From assembly GCA_944392335.1 (NCBI GenBank), contig CALXWJ010000001.1, positions 62,001-126,000 on the forward strand: a stretch of 64,000 nt of DNA. Reading direction: 5' to 3'. The position numbers and the translations under genes were made by a program. Below, in pieces: positions 43,875-55,200 of the stretch. Positions within the stretch are counted from its first letter, which is position 1. Every line of letters starts with the position of its first letter. This stretch comes from an uncultured Clostridia bacterium. GTDB lineage: Bacteria > Bacillota > Clostridia > UBA1381. The notes under the pieces are model-generated. The model saw only the letters and a list, made by a program, of their open reading frames with translations, was not told the origin of the DNA and did no database searches.

Positions 43875-46544
43875 ATGAAAAAACTGATGTCAATGTTGAT
43901 AGTATTTACAATTCTGATCTCAGGTGTTGTAAGAGCGCAAATGGCTGCGGATGTTGAAAATACGAAATATGAAAAAGCATATGTGCTGCTTTGTGCCTTG
44001 GATATTATTGATGAAGCGGTTTCGGGAACGGCAGGAATCGGGGAAAAATTAACAAGGGCTGAATTTGCAAAAATGACGGTCAGAACATTTGGTTTTGATG
44101 TATTGCCCGAAGGAGAAGAAGTGTTTTCTGATGTTGATTTGGATACATATGAGGGACAGTGTATCAATGTACTGTATCAAAAAGGTTTTATATCTTATGC
44201 GGAAAACTTTTATCCTGAAAACAATATATCATTTAATGAAGCAGTAAAAATTATCGCTTCCGCAATGGGTGCGGGTATTGTTGCCGAGTCCTACGGCGGA
44301 TATCCCAACGGATATATAAGATATGCAGATGAGATAGGGATTTTAAAAAATATAACGAGAGCCGAAGAATTAACAAAGGGCGAGGCTATGCTTTTGTTAT
44401 ATAACACCTTGAACACTCAAGTATATGAAGATATTTCATTTATTTTTTCTCAAAATCCGCAGAAGGATACGCTTTTAAAAAATGTATTTAATGTTGAGTC
44501 GGGAAAAGGGATAGTAAGCGGAACAGACAAAACAAAGCTTTACAGTGAAAACGGAGCGGGAGCCGGATATGTTGAAATAGAAAATGAAATATATATAACC
44601 AATGATACTTCTATTTACGGCTATCTCGGCTATGAAGTGGAGTTTTACTATACAGCGGAGCCGGGCGACGAAGAATTAATAGCATTTTTACCGACGTCAA
44701 AGAACAGAGTTACGGTTATAAACAGTTATAATTTGGTCAGCGCTTCAAATAACAGGGTCGTTTACATAAATCATTATGACAGAGAGACCGCTGAAAAAAT
44801 ATCCGAAAACAGCGACTTTATACTAAACGGAGTGGCAAAGCCCCTGCAGGAACAATCCGATTTGATGATCGATAACGGACAGCTGACATTGATCGACAAT
44901 AATGCCGACGGGGTATGCGAGGTGATTATATGTGAAAGCTACATCAATTATGTTGTGTCCCTTTACAGCAGCGGGAAAATATACTCAAAGGACACAAAAG
45001 GTGAAATAGACATTGACAAACTGGAACAGGACGGGATAATTTTTGAAAATAAAGATGAATTTGAAAATATTCGGGAATTTACCGTTTTATCGGTATATGC
45101 GGATTGTATCAAGGAAGAAAATTCCGTTAAGGTCTGTGACTTTGAAAATTCAAAAAACGTGCAAATAAAAATAACAAATAATTCGGTAAACGGTTACATA
45201 AACTCGATGGGTGAAGAATATATCGTTATTGACGGCGTTGAGTATAAATACAGCTTTGGTGTGTATGAAATGATGAAAAACGACGGGGTGACGACCGGTT
45301 CGGATTGTACGCTGTACCTTGATGTTTCAAACAGAGTCGCATATTATGACAGATCCTCGGCAGGCGGCATTCTGCCCGGTATTTTGGGAAGGATTTATTT
45401 TGAAGATGATTCGGACGAGGATGTAAGCGCAAAAATTTTTACCGAAAATGCACAATGGGTCAAATATCCGCTGGCACAAAAAGTTACCATAAACGGGGAC
45501 AGAAAATACAGCCGGGACGCATTGAATGTATGGCTGAAGACCGAAGGGGAGAACATACCGTCGCAGCTGATCCTGTATAAGGTAAATGAAAACGGGGAAA
45601 TCACCTATATCGACACCTGCGATGTGGGAAATAAAGAGGATGAAGACAATACCCTTACAAACGGATTTACATCATATCAAAAATTCAGGACAGGAAGCTC
45701 AACATTTGAAGGACTCGGAGGTGTCGGGAAGGATACAAAGCTGTTTGTTGTCGCCGGTGATGTAAATAGTTATACCATCGATCCGTCAAGCGAGGATAAA
45801 TTTCAATACTATTCATCGGCATTAAGTTATTTAAGAGATAATACTTCATATCATTTCAAAACATATTGTGTAGATGACGCGTATGTTATGAAATATTTGC
45901 TGGTGTATGTGGAGAGCAAGGCAAGTGCCACGGTAGAGAGCGGTACCAATATATCTGTTTTTGACAGTATTTCGATGGGCATCAATAATGATGATGAAAC
46001 GGTATATATATTAAATTATTATGATACTAACGGAAAACTTGTCTCGGTAACAACAGAGCCCGACGCCGTATTTTATAAAACCGAAAATTCCGTGAATGAG
46101 AATATCGATCCAAATACTTTAAAGCGGGGAGATTTGATCAGAATAGATACTTCGGGCGCAATGGTAGGAGCCATACAGTTCGTTACGAGGACAAATACCG
46201 ACACGCCGCAGTACGGAACCGTTATCAGCGGCGGCGCACAAGCAGGATACATTCAGCAGATGAGAACGACCTGCGGCAGGGTTTATGCTAAAAACGGTAC
46301 ACAGTATTCAATATATTACGGTGAAGATATAGAAGCCCTAAAGGACATGGAAAACGCGTATACACAGTTGGAAGCGTTAAGCGCATCAAATGTCGGGGTA
46401 TTGATTTTTGACAGAGAGGATAACATAATCACGAACGGTACAGCTGAAGATATTACGGATTTTGTTTCAACCAACAACAAAAATACCTTCATATATCAAT
46501 GCCAGAACTACGGGACTCCTGTATTTATTATGATCGTGAGATAG
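43875..46544 (+). CDS. SLH-X surface protein (cassette C)
   Basis: 890 residues-scale protein from ATG 43875 (MKKLMSMLIVF), chosen for its signal peptide; ATG 43863 is closer than usual to the GGAAAGGA site. Three N-terminal SLH-type repeats (~22-180): the first has TRAE, the others SFNE and TKGE. Region X follows (~185 to end) with signatures shared with the X proteins at 9515 and 26600: TSIYGYLGYEVEFYY, DNGQLTLIDNNADG, VIICESYINYVV and the ending CQNYGTPVFIMIVR. I know of no characterised family. Probable surface location by SLH; catalytic residues cannot be picked out. It follows the S gene, as in cassette B. Confidence 0.85.
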   Translation: MKKLMSMLIVFTILISGVVRAQMAADVENTKYEKAYVLLCALDIIDEAVSGTAGIGEKLTRAEFAKMTVRTFGFDVLPEGEEVFSDVDLDTYEGQCINVLYQKGFISYAENFYPENNISFNEAVKIIASAMGAGIVAESYGGYPNGYIRYADEIGILKNITRAEELTKGEAMLLLYNTLNTQVYEDISFIFSQNPQKDTLLKNVFNVESGKGIVSGTDKTKLYSENGAGAGYVEIENEIYITNDTSIYGYLGYEVEFYYTAEPGDEELIAFLPTSKNRVTVINSYNLVSASNNRVVYINHYDRETAEKISENSDFILNGVAKPLQEQSDLMIDNGQLTLIDNNADGVCEVIICESYINYVVSLYSSGKIYSKDTKGEIDIDKLEQDGIIFENKDEFENIREFTVLSVYADCIKEENSVKVCDFENSKNVQIKITNNSVNGYINSMGEEYIVIDGVEYKYSFGVYEMMKNDGVTTGSDCTLYLDVSNRVAYYDRSSAGGILPGILGRIYFEDDSDEDVSAKIFTENAQWVKYPLAQKVTINGDRKYSRDALNVWLKTEGENIPSQLILYKVNENGEITYIDTCDVGNKEDEDNTLTNGFTSYQKFRTGSSTFEGLGGVGKDTKLFVVAGDVNSYTIDPSSEDKFQYYSSALSYLRDNTSYHFKTYCVDDAYVMKYLLVYVESKASATVESGTNISVFDSISMGINNDDETVYILNYYDTNGKLVSVTTEPDAVFYKTENSVNENIDPNTLKRGDLIRIDTSGAMVGAIQFVTRTNTDTPQYGTVISGGAQAGYIQQMRTTCGRVYAKNGTQYSIYYGEDIEALKDMENAYTQLEALSASNVGVLIFDREDNIITNGTAEDITDFVSTNNKNTFIYQCQNYGTPVFIMIVR

Positions 46545-46612
46545 TAAGTATATCGGTACAAAAATTATTTTACTGTTTGTGCTGATATTGTGTCAGCGGA
46601 ATGGAGATTTTT

Positions 46613-49600
46613 ATGAAACATATTGTATGTATTTTATTGGCAGTTGCTGTTATCATCGGAGGAAACGGGACTTTTGCCGAGGATTTTGAAAAAATCGACG
46701 GTGAAGAATACAGAGGCTTTATGATTAACTATGAAATAAGCCGCAGTGAAAGTGCATCGCTGGAAATGACCTCAGATACTGCTTCATATACCGTCGAAGC
46801 CCCTGAGGACAGCAAGGTTTGTGAAGTTTGGTTTTTTGATAACATTTCAAATAAAACAATTAATACGAATGCATTGTGCAAAGCAGGAGACGGAATTATC
46901 GGAGTATGCGGAGATGTATCCACAGATTATTATGTTGCCAAAATATCTGAGGATGATGCATGGATCGTAAGCAATGTTGCAAGAAGCGGCGGATGGCACC
47001 AATTTGTTTTTGATTTTTGCGGTTCTTGGGCAAGTCTGTACATTGATGGGAAATTAGTTAAAAATTTTAAAGCAAATAACAAAATTTCCGGTCTTAAATT
47101 TTATGATCAACTGGCAAATGGAAATATCTCCGGAATGTGTATAGATGATGTGGTTTTTGCGGGCAGCATGGATGAGATCGAGCTGGGAGGAAGCGGAGCG
47201 GCTTCGGCAAAAACCGATTTTGATTTTGATGTGGTAATGAACGGCGCCGTTGTTTTGAAAACAGGATCGGATATTGTATTTGTTAAAAATTACAAACAGG
47301 TAATTGACCAGGCGCCATTTATTAAAAATGACAGGACATATGTGCCGGTACGTTTTTTGGCTGAAGGCTTCGGAAGCGAGATCCAATGGGATGAATATAA
47401 AAAATGTGCAAAAATAATTTACGGCGGCAAAGAAATAATCATGACAGCCGATGAGGATCGGATATGGGTAAACGGAGAAAAGATCGATTTTGATACCGCG
47501 CCTTTTATTGAAAACGACAGATTGATGGTTCCGGTAAAGCCTTTTTGCGATGCGGCCGGCATGAATGTATATTGGGATAACAGCGGTATCGTTGCCGCTG
47601 TGCAATCAGACATCAGGATAGACGATACCGATATCATTAATAAAATTATCGATTTATATAACGGATTGGAAAAAAACAGTGTGATGGCAAGTATTTATGT
47701 AAGCCCCAACGGAAGCGACGATTCGGACGGAAGTATGGATGCGCCGTTTATGACAATAAACCGTGCGAAAGAAGAGGTAAGAAACATAAAATTAAGAGGG
47801 ATGACCGGTGATATTGAAGTAATACTGTGCGACGGTGTATATAATGAAAATATAACTTTTACCCAGGATGACAGCGGTCTTGGATATTATAAGGTAATAT
47901 ACCGTAATGACGAGGGCGCCAAGCCTGTTATTTACGGCGGCGATATTGTTACCGGTTGGGAAACATATGATGATAAAATTTACAAAGCCCATATAGAAAA
48001 GGAAGAATTTCATTTATTGACCGAAAACGGTGAACTGTCGACAAAGGCGCGTTTTCCCAATGCCGATTATGCATTTGTTACCGAAAATTCATCCTCGACC
48101 AAAACAAGCTTTTATTATGACAAGAATATGGGTTTGCCGGAAATTGCAAACAAAAACGATCTGGAGGTTTACTGCTGGGGCGGCGGCGGTATAGCATGGG
48201 CGTCGAATACATTGGATGTTGTAAAGCTTGACAGCCAGACAGGTTATATAGAAATGAACGGAAATACGGATTATAATATGACCGTCAATTCAAGATTTTA
48301 TATACAAGGCGCTTTGGAATTAATAGATTCACCCGGAGAGTTTTATTATGACACCAAAAACGGCGATCTGTATTATTATCCTAAAAATCTCCCGATAGAG
48401 GAACAGGAAATAGCTGTGCCGAAACAGCATAATTTTATTGAATTTATAGGTGAGTCACAGGATAATCCCGTAAGGAACATAAAAATCACCGGAATTGAGT
48501 TGAATACCGTTGACAGAGATTTTGACGGTGTGTACATGAAATGTGCAAGGAATATTGAAATTGATTCTTCAAAAATCAAAAACGTCGGCGGAAATGCCGT
48601 TTCAATGGATATACATTCCTATGCAAACAGAATTACAAATTGTGAAATAGGAAATATAGGAATACACGGGGTTGTGATGTCAAACGGCGATGATCTGACC
48701 ACAACAATGTACGGTAAGTATAATGAAGTAATAAACAATGAGATATACAGCTTCGGCAGATTTACGGGTCATGGCTGTGCGGTAAATATTTCGACCGGAT
48801 ACAATATCGTGAAAAACTGCATGATCCATGACGGGCCGAGAATGGGTATCAATATCAGTTCATCAAGACCGGGTACGATCATAGGGCGGACCGTTGACGG
48901 GATCGTATTGGACAGAGACAATGTAAGGCTTGCCACTCATTCGCAAAATAATTTTATAATGTTTAATGAGATATATGATGTAATGAACGATTCTCAAGAC
49001 GGCGGCGCGATATATTCGTGGGGCGGGGATTATGACAATGTTGTTGCATACAATCACATTCACGAAGTAATGACGCCGTTTTCAGAAGGGCATGGTATTT
49101 ATTTAGACGATGCTGCCGACAGATTTATTGTTAAGAAAAATATTGTTGACAATATGTATCGTGAGGGCTTTGAAGGAAGAACAATGTCAAGCTTGTTTGC
49201 AAAGGGGATAGAACATACTATAGAAAATAATTTCATAGTAGAGAGCCCTCAGAATATGTATGCGGTAATGACCGAAACAATGGTGGGTGAGCCTTGTTAT
49301 TCGCAAGTCTGGAGCAGAAATCTTATAAGCAATTCCGGACCGTATTCATATTTTAATAAAGCATATGCTCTAAACAGATTTAAGTCCACAAACTATAATT
49401 TCTTTTATAATCCTACGGGAGAATATCTTGTAAACTTAGGCGGATTTAAAGGAACGGCAGCAAAAGACCTTTATGCATGGAAAAACTGGTTTAACGGAGG
49501 GGTATATGACTCATACTCAATTATAGACACCGATCCCAAAATGTATGACGAGGAAAACAGAGATTACAGATTGTTATATGATTCCTATTGTTATACCTTG

Positions 49601-50893
49601 GGAATCACCGATATTGACGAGGGCAGCATTGGATTAAAGAGCGATTATCCATTCCCGAAGGAGGAAGGGTTGAGAAAACTTTATATCGATACTTCCGATT
49701 CAAGAATATACGGATCAACAATTGATCTTAATTTAGGTGATAGTATAACGCTAAAACCGTTTGCAAGAACATCAGAATCTGGATTTATGGTTAATGCGGA
49801 CAACGCGCAATTTACAATACAGGATAATTCAATAGCGCAGATAGAAAACGGTAATTGCATTAAGGGTTTATCAAAAGGAGTAACAAAACTCACCATTAGT
49901 TATCAAGGCTTGAGTACAGAATATAACATAATAGTCGCAGACAGTTGGAAAGAGGGAGTTATATACTCAATGCCTAATGAAACAATCAAAACAGGTGATA
50001 CTATAAGCACAAATTCATATGTTGTAACCGAACTCGGACAAACCAAAAAATATTTCATGGAAAGAGTTTATAAAAGCAGTGATGAGAGTGTTGCAACGGT
50101 AGATGAAAAAGGCAATGTAAAAGGATTAAAAAGCGGAAATGCAACAATTAGTGTTGAATTTACACAAGATGATAAAACAATCACTGCTTCAATGGAGATA
50201 TCAGTACTTGACAATGTGTTAAGTTCAATTAAGATAAAAGATGATGATTTACTGACGGTTGTAATTGAAAAGAGCGATACTCTTACTCCGGAATTTGAAG
50301 CTGTGTTTACCGATGAATCTGTAGAACCGATCAATTCTTCTGATATGACCTTTAAAATGGGTGATGAAGAAATTGCAAGTGTTGATGAAACAGGTAAAAT
50401 AACAGGATATAAGCTCGGAAAGACTACTCTTTCGGTTACGTATACAAAAGACGGTGTGACAAAATATGCAGATTTTGAAGTGAGGGTGAGAGAAAAAGCT
50501 TTAAAAGCAAATGAGTTTATATGGCTCTCATCATGTGACGCAAGTTACGGTATCGGTCAAAGTGATTCAATGACTGCTGCTTTGGGCGATAATGACGCCG
50601 GAGAATGGGCTTTATTCAAGGATGTGGATTTCGGTGACGGCGGATATACCACCTTTACCACAGAGTATGCCCTGACAAATGAATACGGCGGGAAAGTCGT
50701 TCAATACAGACTTGACAGTATGGACGGCCCGATCATTGCTGAGATCAAAGTAACCGCGTCAGGTTCATGGTCTGAGTATCTTGAACAGTCGGTATCGGTA
50801 TCAAACGCGGAATTATTAAAAGGCGTTCATGATGTTTATATGTGTAATACGCAAGACGCAACGGGGACATGTAAAGGATTTGTATTTGAATAA
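46613..50893 (+). CDS. Secreted beta-helix protein with CuAO-N, BIG2 and CBM6-like domains
   Basis: 1426 residues from ATG 46613 with TGGAG upstream. Signal peptide 1-23. Order: LamG-like (~35-190), copper-amine-oxidase-N-like domain (~198-345; DRTYVPVRFLAEGFG, NDRLMVPVKPFCDAAG), beta-helix (~358-1020) opening IYVSPNGSDDSDGS with SPGEFYYDTKNGDLYYYP (~573) and SQDGGAIYSWGGDYDN (~794), three BIG2-like Ig domains (~1022-1290; TVDEKGNVKGLKSG) and a CBM6-like beta-sandwich (~1295-1426; GEWALFKDVDFGDGG). The beta-helix belongs to the GH141-like group but to a second subfamily shared with 56225. The C-terminal domain should bind glycan. Substrate is unknown. Confidence 0.82.
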   Translation: MKHIVCILLAVAVIIGGNGTFAEDFEKIDGEEYRGFMINYEISRSESASLEMTSDTASYTVEAPEDSKVCEVWFFDNISNKTINTNALCKAGDGIIGVCGDVSTDYYVAKISEDDAWIVSNVARSGGWHQFVFDFCGSWASLYIDGKLVKNFKANNKISGLKFYDQLANGNISGMCIDDVVFAGSMDEIELGGSGAASAKTDFDFDVVMNGAVVLKTGSDIVFVKNYKQVIDQAPFIKNDRTYVPVRFLAEGFGSEIQWDEYKKCAKIIYGGKEIIMTADEDRIWVNGEKIDFDTAPFIENDRLMVPVKPFCDAAGMNVYWDNSGIVAAVQSDIRIDDTDIINKIIDLYNGLEKNSVMASIYVSPNGSDDSDGSMDAPFMTINRAKEEVRNIKLRGMTGDIEVILCDGVYNENITFTQDDSGLGYYKVIYRNDEGAKPVIYGGDIVTGWETYDDKIYKAHIEKEEFHLLTENGELSTKARFPNADYAFVTENSSSTKTSFYYDKNMGLPEIANKNDLEVYCWGGGGIAWASNTLDVVKLDSQTGYIEMNGNTDYNMTVNSRFYIQGALELIDSPGEFYYDTKNGDLYYYPKNLPIEEQEIAVPKQHNFIEFIGESQDNPVRNIKITGIELNTVDRDFDGVYMKCARNIEIDSSKIKNVGGNAVSMDIHSYANRITNCEIGNIGIHGVVMSNGDDLTTTMYGKYNEVINNEIYSFGRFTGHGCAVNISTGYNIVKNCMIHDGPRMGINISSSRPGTIIGRTVDGIVLDRDNVRLATHSQNNFIMFNEIYDVMNDSQDGGAIYSWGGDYDNVVAYNHIHEVMTPFSEGHGIYLDDAADRFIVKKNIVDNMYREGFEGRTMSSLFAKGIEHTIENNFIVESPQNMYAVMTETMVGEPCYSQVWSRNLISNSGPYSYFNKAYALNRFKSTNYNFFYNPTGEYLVNLGGFKGTAAKDLYAWKNWFNGGVYDSYSIIDTDPKMYDEENRDYRLLYDSYCYTLGITDIDEGSIGLKSDYPFPKEEGLRKLYIDTSDSRIYGSTIDLNLGDSITLKPFARTSESGFMVNADNAQFTIQDNSIAQIENGNCIKGLSKGVTKLTISYQGLSTEYNIIVADSWKEGVIYSMPNETIKTGDTISTNSYVVTELGQTKKYFMERVYKSSDESVATVDEKGNVKGLKSGNATISVEFTQDDKTITASMEISVLDNVLSSIKIKDDDLLTVVIEKSDTLTPEFEAVFTDESVEPINSSDMTFKMGDEEIASVDETGKITGYKLGKTTLSVTYTKDGVTKYADFEVRVREKALKANEFIWLSSCDASYGIGQSDSMTAALGDNDAGEWALFKDVDFGDGGYTTFTTEYALTNEYGGKVVQYRLDSMDGPIIAEIKVTASGSWSEYLEQSVSVSNAELLKGVHDVYMCNTQDATGTCKGFVFE

Positions 50894-50905
50894 AGGAGAA
50901 AGATT

Positions 50906-52195
50906 ATGAAAAGGTTTAACATATTTACGGTTACGGTTTTATTTGCCATTTTGATTTGCTCCGTATCCGCAAATGCCAAGCTCATATTTGAGGAAAATTT
51001 TGAAGACCCCAATTGGGCGGACAGATGGAGCGGGAGCAATGAAACGTCAACGGACAAATCATTAAGCGGCAATACATCTCTTTATTGGAGAGCCACAAAT
51101 ACAATAAATGAAAAAGATAGGGTCACGTCCGGGAATTATGTCTATGAAATGTGGTTTTATGACGTTGTGGAAAATGTCGGTGAAAACGGAGTGGGCGCGT
51201 TAATGTTCGGAACAGAATATACAGACGGAGGCGTTGCGCAGATCGGATTCAAATCAAACGCGTGGGGAGGTTTGTATATATTCGGTCACAGATCGGGCGG
51301 CGATGATGTACAGACAACATCCGTTCATCGTTCGCCCGGCTGGCACCAGTTGATAGTGGATCTGTCACAATCCCCCAATGCCGTATTTTATATAGACGGT
51401 GTAAAGACCAACGAAAAAAGTATTTCTCAAACACAGCAAAATATCGGGGTACAGCTGAAAAATCCCTGGTTTGACAGCGCGGGGTATTATATAGACGACA
51501 TAAGAGTTTGGGAAAATATCAATGAGGTGCCGCCGTACAATAATGGTGAAATTACAACGGACAACGATGTGATGAGCGTTCCGATAGAAGCACCGGAATT
51601 TTCGGTACAATTCGCAATGGAAATGGATATATCGACTTATGACGGAGCTGTAGTGTTAAAAGAAAAAGACAGTGATACATCGGTGGATGTTGAAATTAAA
51701 GAAGTAAGTGATACGGCATTTAAAATTTGTCCGATGTCGGAATTGAAGTATGAGACCGAATATATATTAACAATAAATGATACCGTAAGGACAAAGCAGT
51801 TTGATTCAAAGCTGCCGAAGTCACTGGTTTTGGATTTTACAACACAAAAAGATCCCTTCCAAATATTAAGCTACGGATTTTATGACGAGAATGATAATCC
51901 GGTAACCGAATATAAAGATGGAAAATATGTGTTAAAGGCAAGCTTTGAAAATAAACAGGATATACCGATGGGAGTAAACGTGGTTTGCATATTGTATGAA
52001 CTGGTTGACGGTATTCCAAGACATGTTTCGGCTTCTTTTGATTCGCGTGTATTGGGAAATGAACAAAACGAAGTTGTCCTTTCTTGCGATGCAATGGAAA
52101 TAACAAATGACAAAGAATATATATTAAAAGGATTTTTGTGGTCCGGATTTGAAAACAGAACATCATTAAGGAAAATGATAGAAATTAAAAAATAG
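50906..52195 (+). CDS. Secreted LamG/Ig-like protein with recurrent C-terminal module
   Basis: 429 residues; AAAGGAG precedes the start, 12 bases after the previous stop. Signal peptide 1-24. LamG-like domain (~25-200) with VYEMWFYDV, SPGWHQLIVDL and YIDDIRVWENI; an SbsA-type Ig domain (~215-312) with VQFAMEMDISTYDGAVVL; and the recurrent C-terminal module (~315-429) ending FLWSGFENRTSLRKM. It looks like the minimal unit from which the next, larger protein is built by repetition. No catalytic residues are apparent. Likely an accessory binding protein of cassette C. Confidence 0.85.
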   Translation: MKRFNIFTVTVLFAILICSVSANAKLIFEENFEDPNWADRWSGSNETSTDKSLSGNTSLYWRATNTINEKDRVTSGNYVYEMWFYDVVENVGENGVGALMFGTEYTDGGVAQIGFKSNAWGGLYIFGHRSGGDDVQTTSVHRSPGWHQLIVDLSQSPNAVFYIDGVKTNEKSISQTQQNIGVQLKNPWFDSAGYYIDDIRVWENINEVPPYNNGEITTDNDVMSVPIEAPEFSVQFAMEMDISTYDGAVVLKEKDSDTSVDVEIKEVSDTAFKICPMSELKYETEYILTINDTVRTKQFDSKLPKSLVLDFTTQKDPFQILSYGFYDENDNPVTEYKDGKYVLKASFENKQDIPMGVNVVCILYELVDGIPRHVSASFDSRVLGNEQNEVVLSCDAMEITNDKEYILKGFLWSGFENRTSLRKMIEIKK

Positions 52196-52210
52196 AAAGG
52201 AATGTGAGAA

Positions 52211-55200
52211 ATGAAAAAGGTAAGAAAATTGCTGAGTATCCTGGCTGCAGTTTCAATAATATTGCCGGCGGTGCCAAAAGCGTTTGCTGAGGATACTCAA
52301 ATCCTGTATTATGAGCAGAGCTTTGACGAAGAAACATTGCCATCCGATTGGAGTTTGGGCGGGACGCAGGACGTTCAGATCGAAAATTATGTTTCGGTTT
52401 CAGACAAAGTATATCATTCGGGCGGAAGAAGCCTTGAGGTGAAGGACGGACCGTGGGAAAAGGAGGCATATGCGGTATACAGCGGAGAAGAGGCGCTCGG
52501 CGCAAAAGTATATGCGTTTTGGTACTATGATCCTTCAGCTATACAGGGTTCGAGTGTTTATGCCGAATTAACGGGTTTAAAGGAAGACGGGACTCCAATA
52601 GACCAAAGAGCAATGTTCGGTGTTAAAACGGGAGCATACGGCGGGACTTATATCGGCGGGGACACATACGGTACCGGTGTGTCAAGAACAAAGGGCTGGC
52701 ATTTTATAGTTATGGACGCGGCAAGCAATGCCGGAAGACTTACGATCTATATGGACGGAAAAATAACCAATGTAAATCAAAGAAGTCTCAGAGAGATGAC
52801 AACGATAACGGGAATAAGATTTATGCATAAATTTAATTCCGCAACAGGCGAAAAGTTTTATTTTGATGATTTAAAAGTGTATGACAATATAGATATGGTG
52901 CCCTTGCATATGAGCAACGTTGTATCCGACATGAAGTTCGAAAGCGGTGTAAATGTTTCGGGTGCAAGTGATGTTGTTTTGTCGGACGGCGATATTGTAA
53001 TCGGATTTTCTCAAAATATGGCTGTACCGACAAAGGATAATTTCACATTGTTAAAAAAGAGCGCGGATTCTTTAAGTGACGCGGATTATACGGCTGCAAA
53101 TATAACATTAAAAGATGCTGATTCAACTCACGTTACGTTATCTGTTGATAATATCGAAGCCGATACCGTATACAGACTGGAATTTAACGGTTTAGAGACC
53201 GAAGAAGCTAAAAATGTTGAACCGGATTTTATATCCTTTACCACATATGACGATCTGAATTGGGACAGAACAACGCCCAAGGGATTGATCTATACAGAAA
53301 ATTTTGATGAAAATCTTGACGATTGGATTGTAAGCAACAGTGAGTATGCTTATCTTTCGGACAACAGATATCATACGGGAACAAAGAGCCTGGCAATCAA
53401 TAATATGAGTGAATCCAAGGTTTCATACAACGCAGAGACCGAAATGGGAAATTATGTTTATTCATTCTGGTTCTATGATCCAAAACTCAATGACGGAAAA
53501 ACACTGGTTGACTTGGTAGGTGTTGATTCTGAGGGGAGCAGTGTCACTCAAAGAAGTATGTTCGGTATAAAGTATCCGGCATACGGAAATTATTATATCG
53601 GCGCAAATACAAATACAACGGGCGTTGAAAGAACGGTGGGATGGCACTATGTTGTAATGGACGCTTCTGATGCCGGAAAACTTACCATTTATGTTGACGG
53701 AAAAGTAACCAATATCAATAATTACACATCGGGACAGCCGGCAAAGGTTACGGGAATTGAAATTTTCCATGCATGGGACAATCACGGAGTTATTGTTAAC
53801 GTAGATGATTTGAGAGTATATAAAAACTATGAAAACGTACCTGTTTACAGAACCGAAATGATAGACAGTATAACCTTTGATGATATGAGCAACGTGGAAA
53901 ACGCGGAAGGAGTTATTAAAAATAACGGAAATATAAATATTAAATTCAAAAAAGAAATGTCGCAACCGACTGAGGAAAACTTTGTGCTGCTTTCAAGAAA
54001 CTCGGATTCGGTAACAGACGCCGATTTCATCCCCGTGGCGTTTGATCTGATATCCTCAAATTCAAACACCGCGGTTATCGCAATAGACGATCTGCAGGCG
54101 GATAAAGAATATCGTCTTGTAATGAATGGTATGAGGGCGGCAGACGAAACGGCTATGGCAGATGATTTTATTGCATTTAAAACAGCATACAATGTTGAGC
54201 TGGAAGATTCGGTGGTTGAAAAAATCGCGTTCTCAAACGGTGCAAGAATACCATCTGTGGGAATACCCGAAACATTCGGAGATTTGATAGTACATTTTGC
54301 AATGGATATGAATACGCAAACTTTAAATAAAGATACAATTATCCTGGCAAAAGAGGACGGAACCGTTATTGATTACATTGCAAACGCGTCGGCAACGGAA
54401 TATACCATAAATTCATCCAGTATTGATCTTGAGCCTTCAACTACATATACCTTGACAGTGACACAGGACGCAAAGACCGCCAATGACAATTTTGCAAAAG
54501 AGGATTACACCGCGTCCTTTACAACAAGTTCTGATTTGGCACATCAAGAGCCTATTGTAAATGAAGGATTTGAAGACGGAGCGGTAAACTGGACCTTGGG
54601 AAGCCAGATGTATTTAAACACAGACAGCACATATGCGCACAGCGGAAACAACAGTTTAAAAGCAGTTAACGGAAAAGCAGAATATAGCGGCAGCGTACAT
54701 CCAAATGCCGTTTATGAGCTATGGCTGTATGATACAGGAAACGTAAATGATGCGATGCTTCTGTCTCTTGCGGGAGTGGACGCAAACGGAAACAATGTTT
54801 CTGTTCAGCTTGGGGCTAAAAACGGTTACGGGGACAATTATTTTATAATGTCTGATCTTAGCACCGGATTTACCGTAGGTAAAAGAAGCGCCGGATGGCA
54901 TAGATTGATGATCGATTTTACGGATCCCGAAAAAACAAAATACTATATAGATGATGAAATGGTTTATGAGCGTGCAGAAAAAATGGTTGCGGTCAAAACC
55001 ATCTCGGTTGAAAATCCGTGGCAGTGGCCTACAATGTATGTGGATGACGTAAAAATATGGAATGTTATCGATTACGACGTTATCAGCAGAATAGAAGAAA
55101 ACAAAGCGTTTATATGTGATGAGAACTATAACAGGATCGTAGACTATAATATGGGTGATGACGTATATATTGCAGTAAATGTAAATAACCAGCAGCCTCA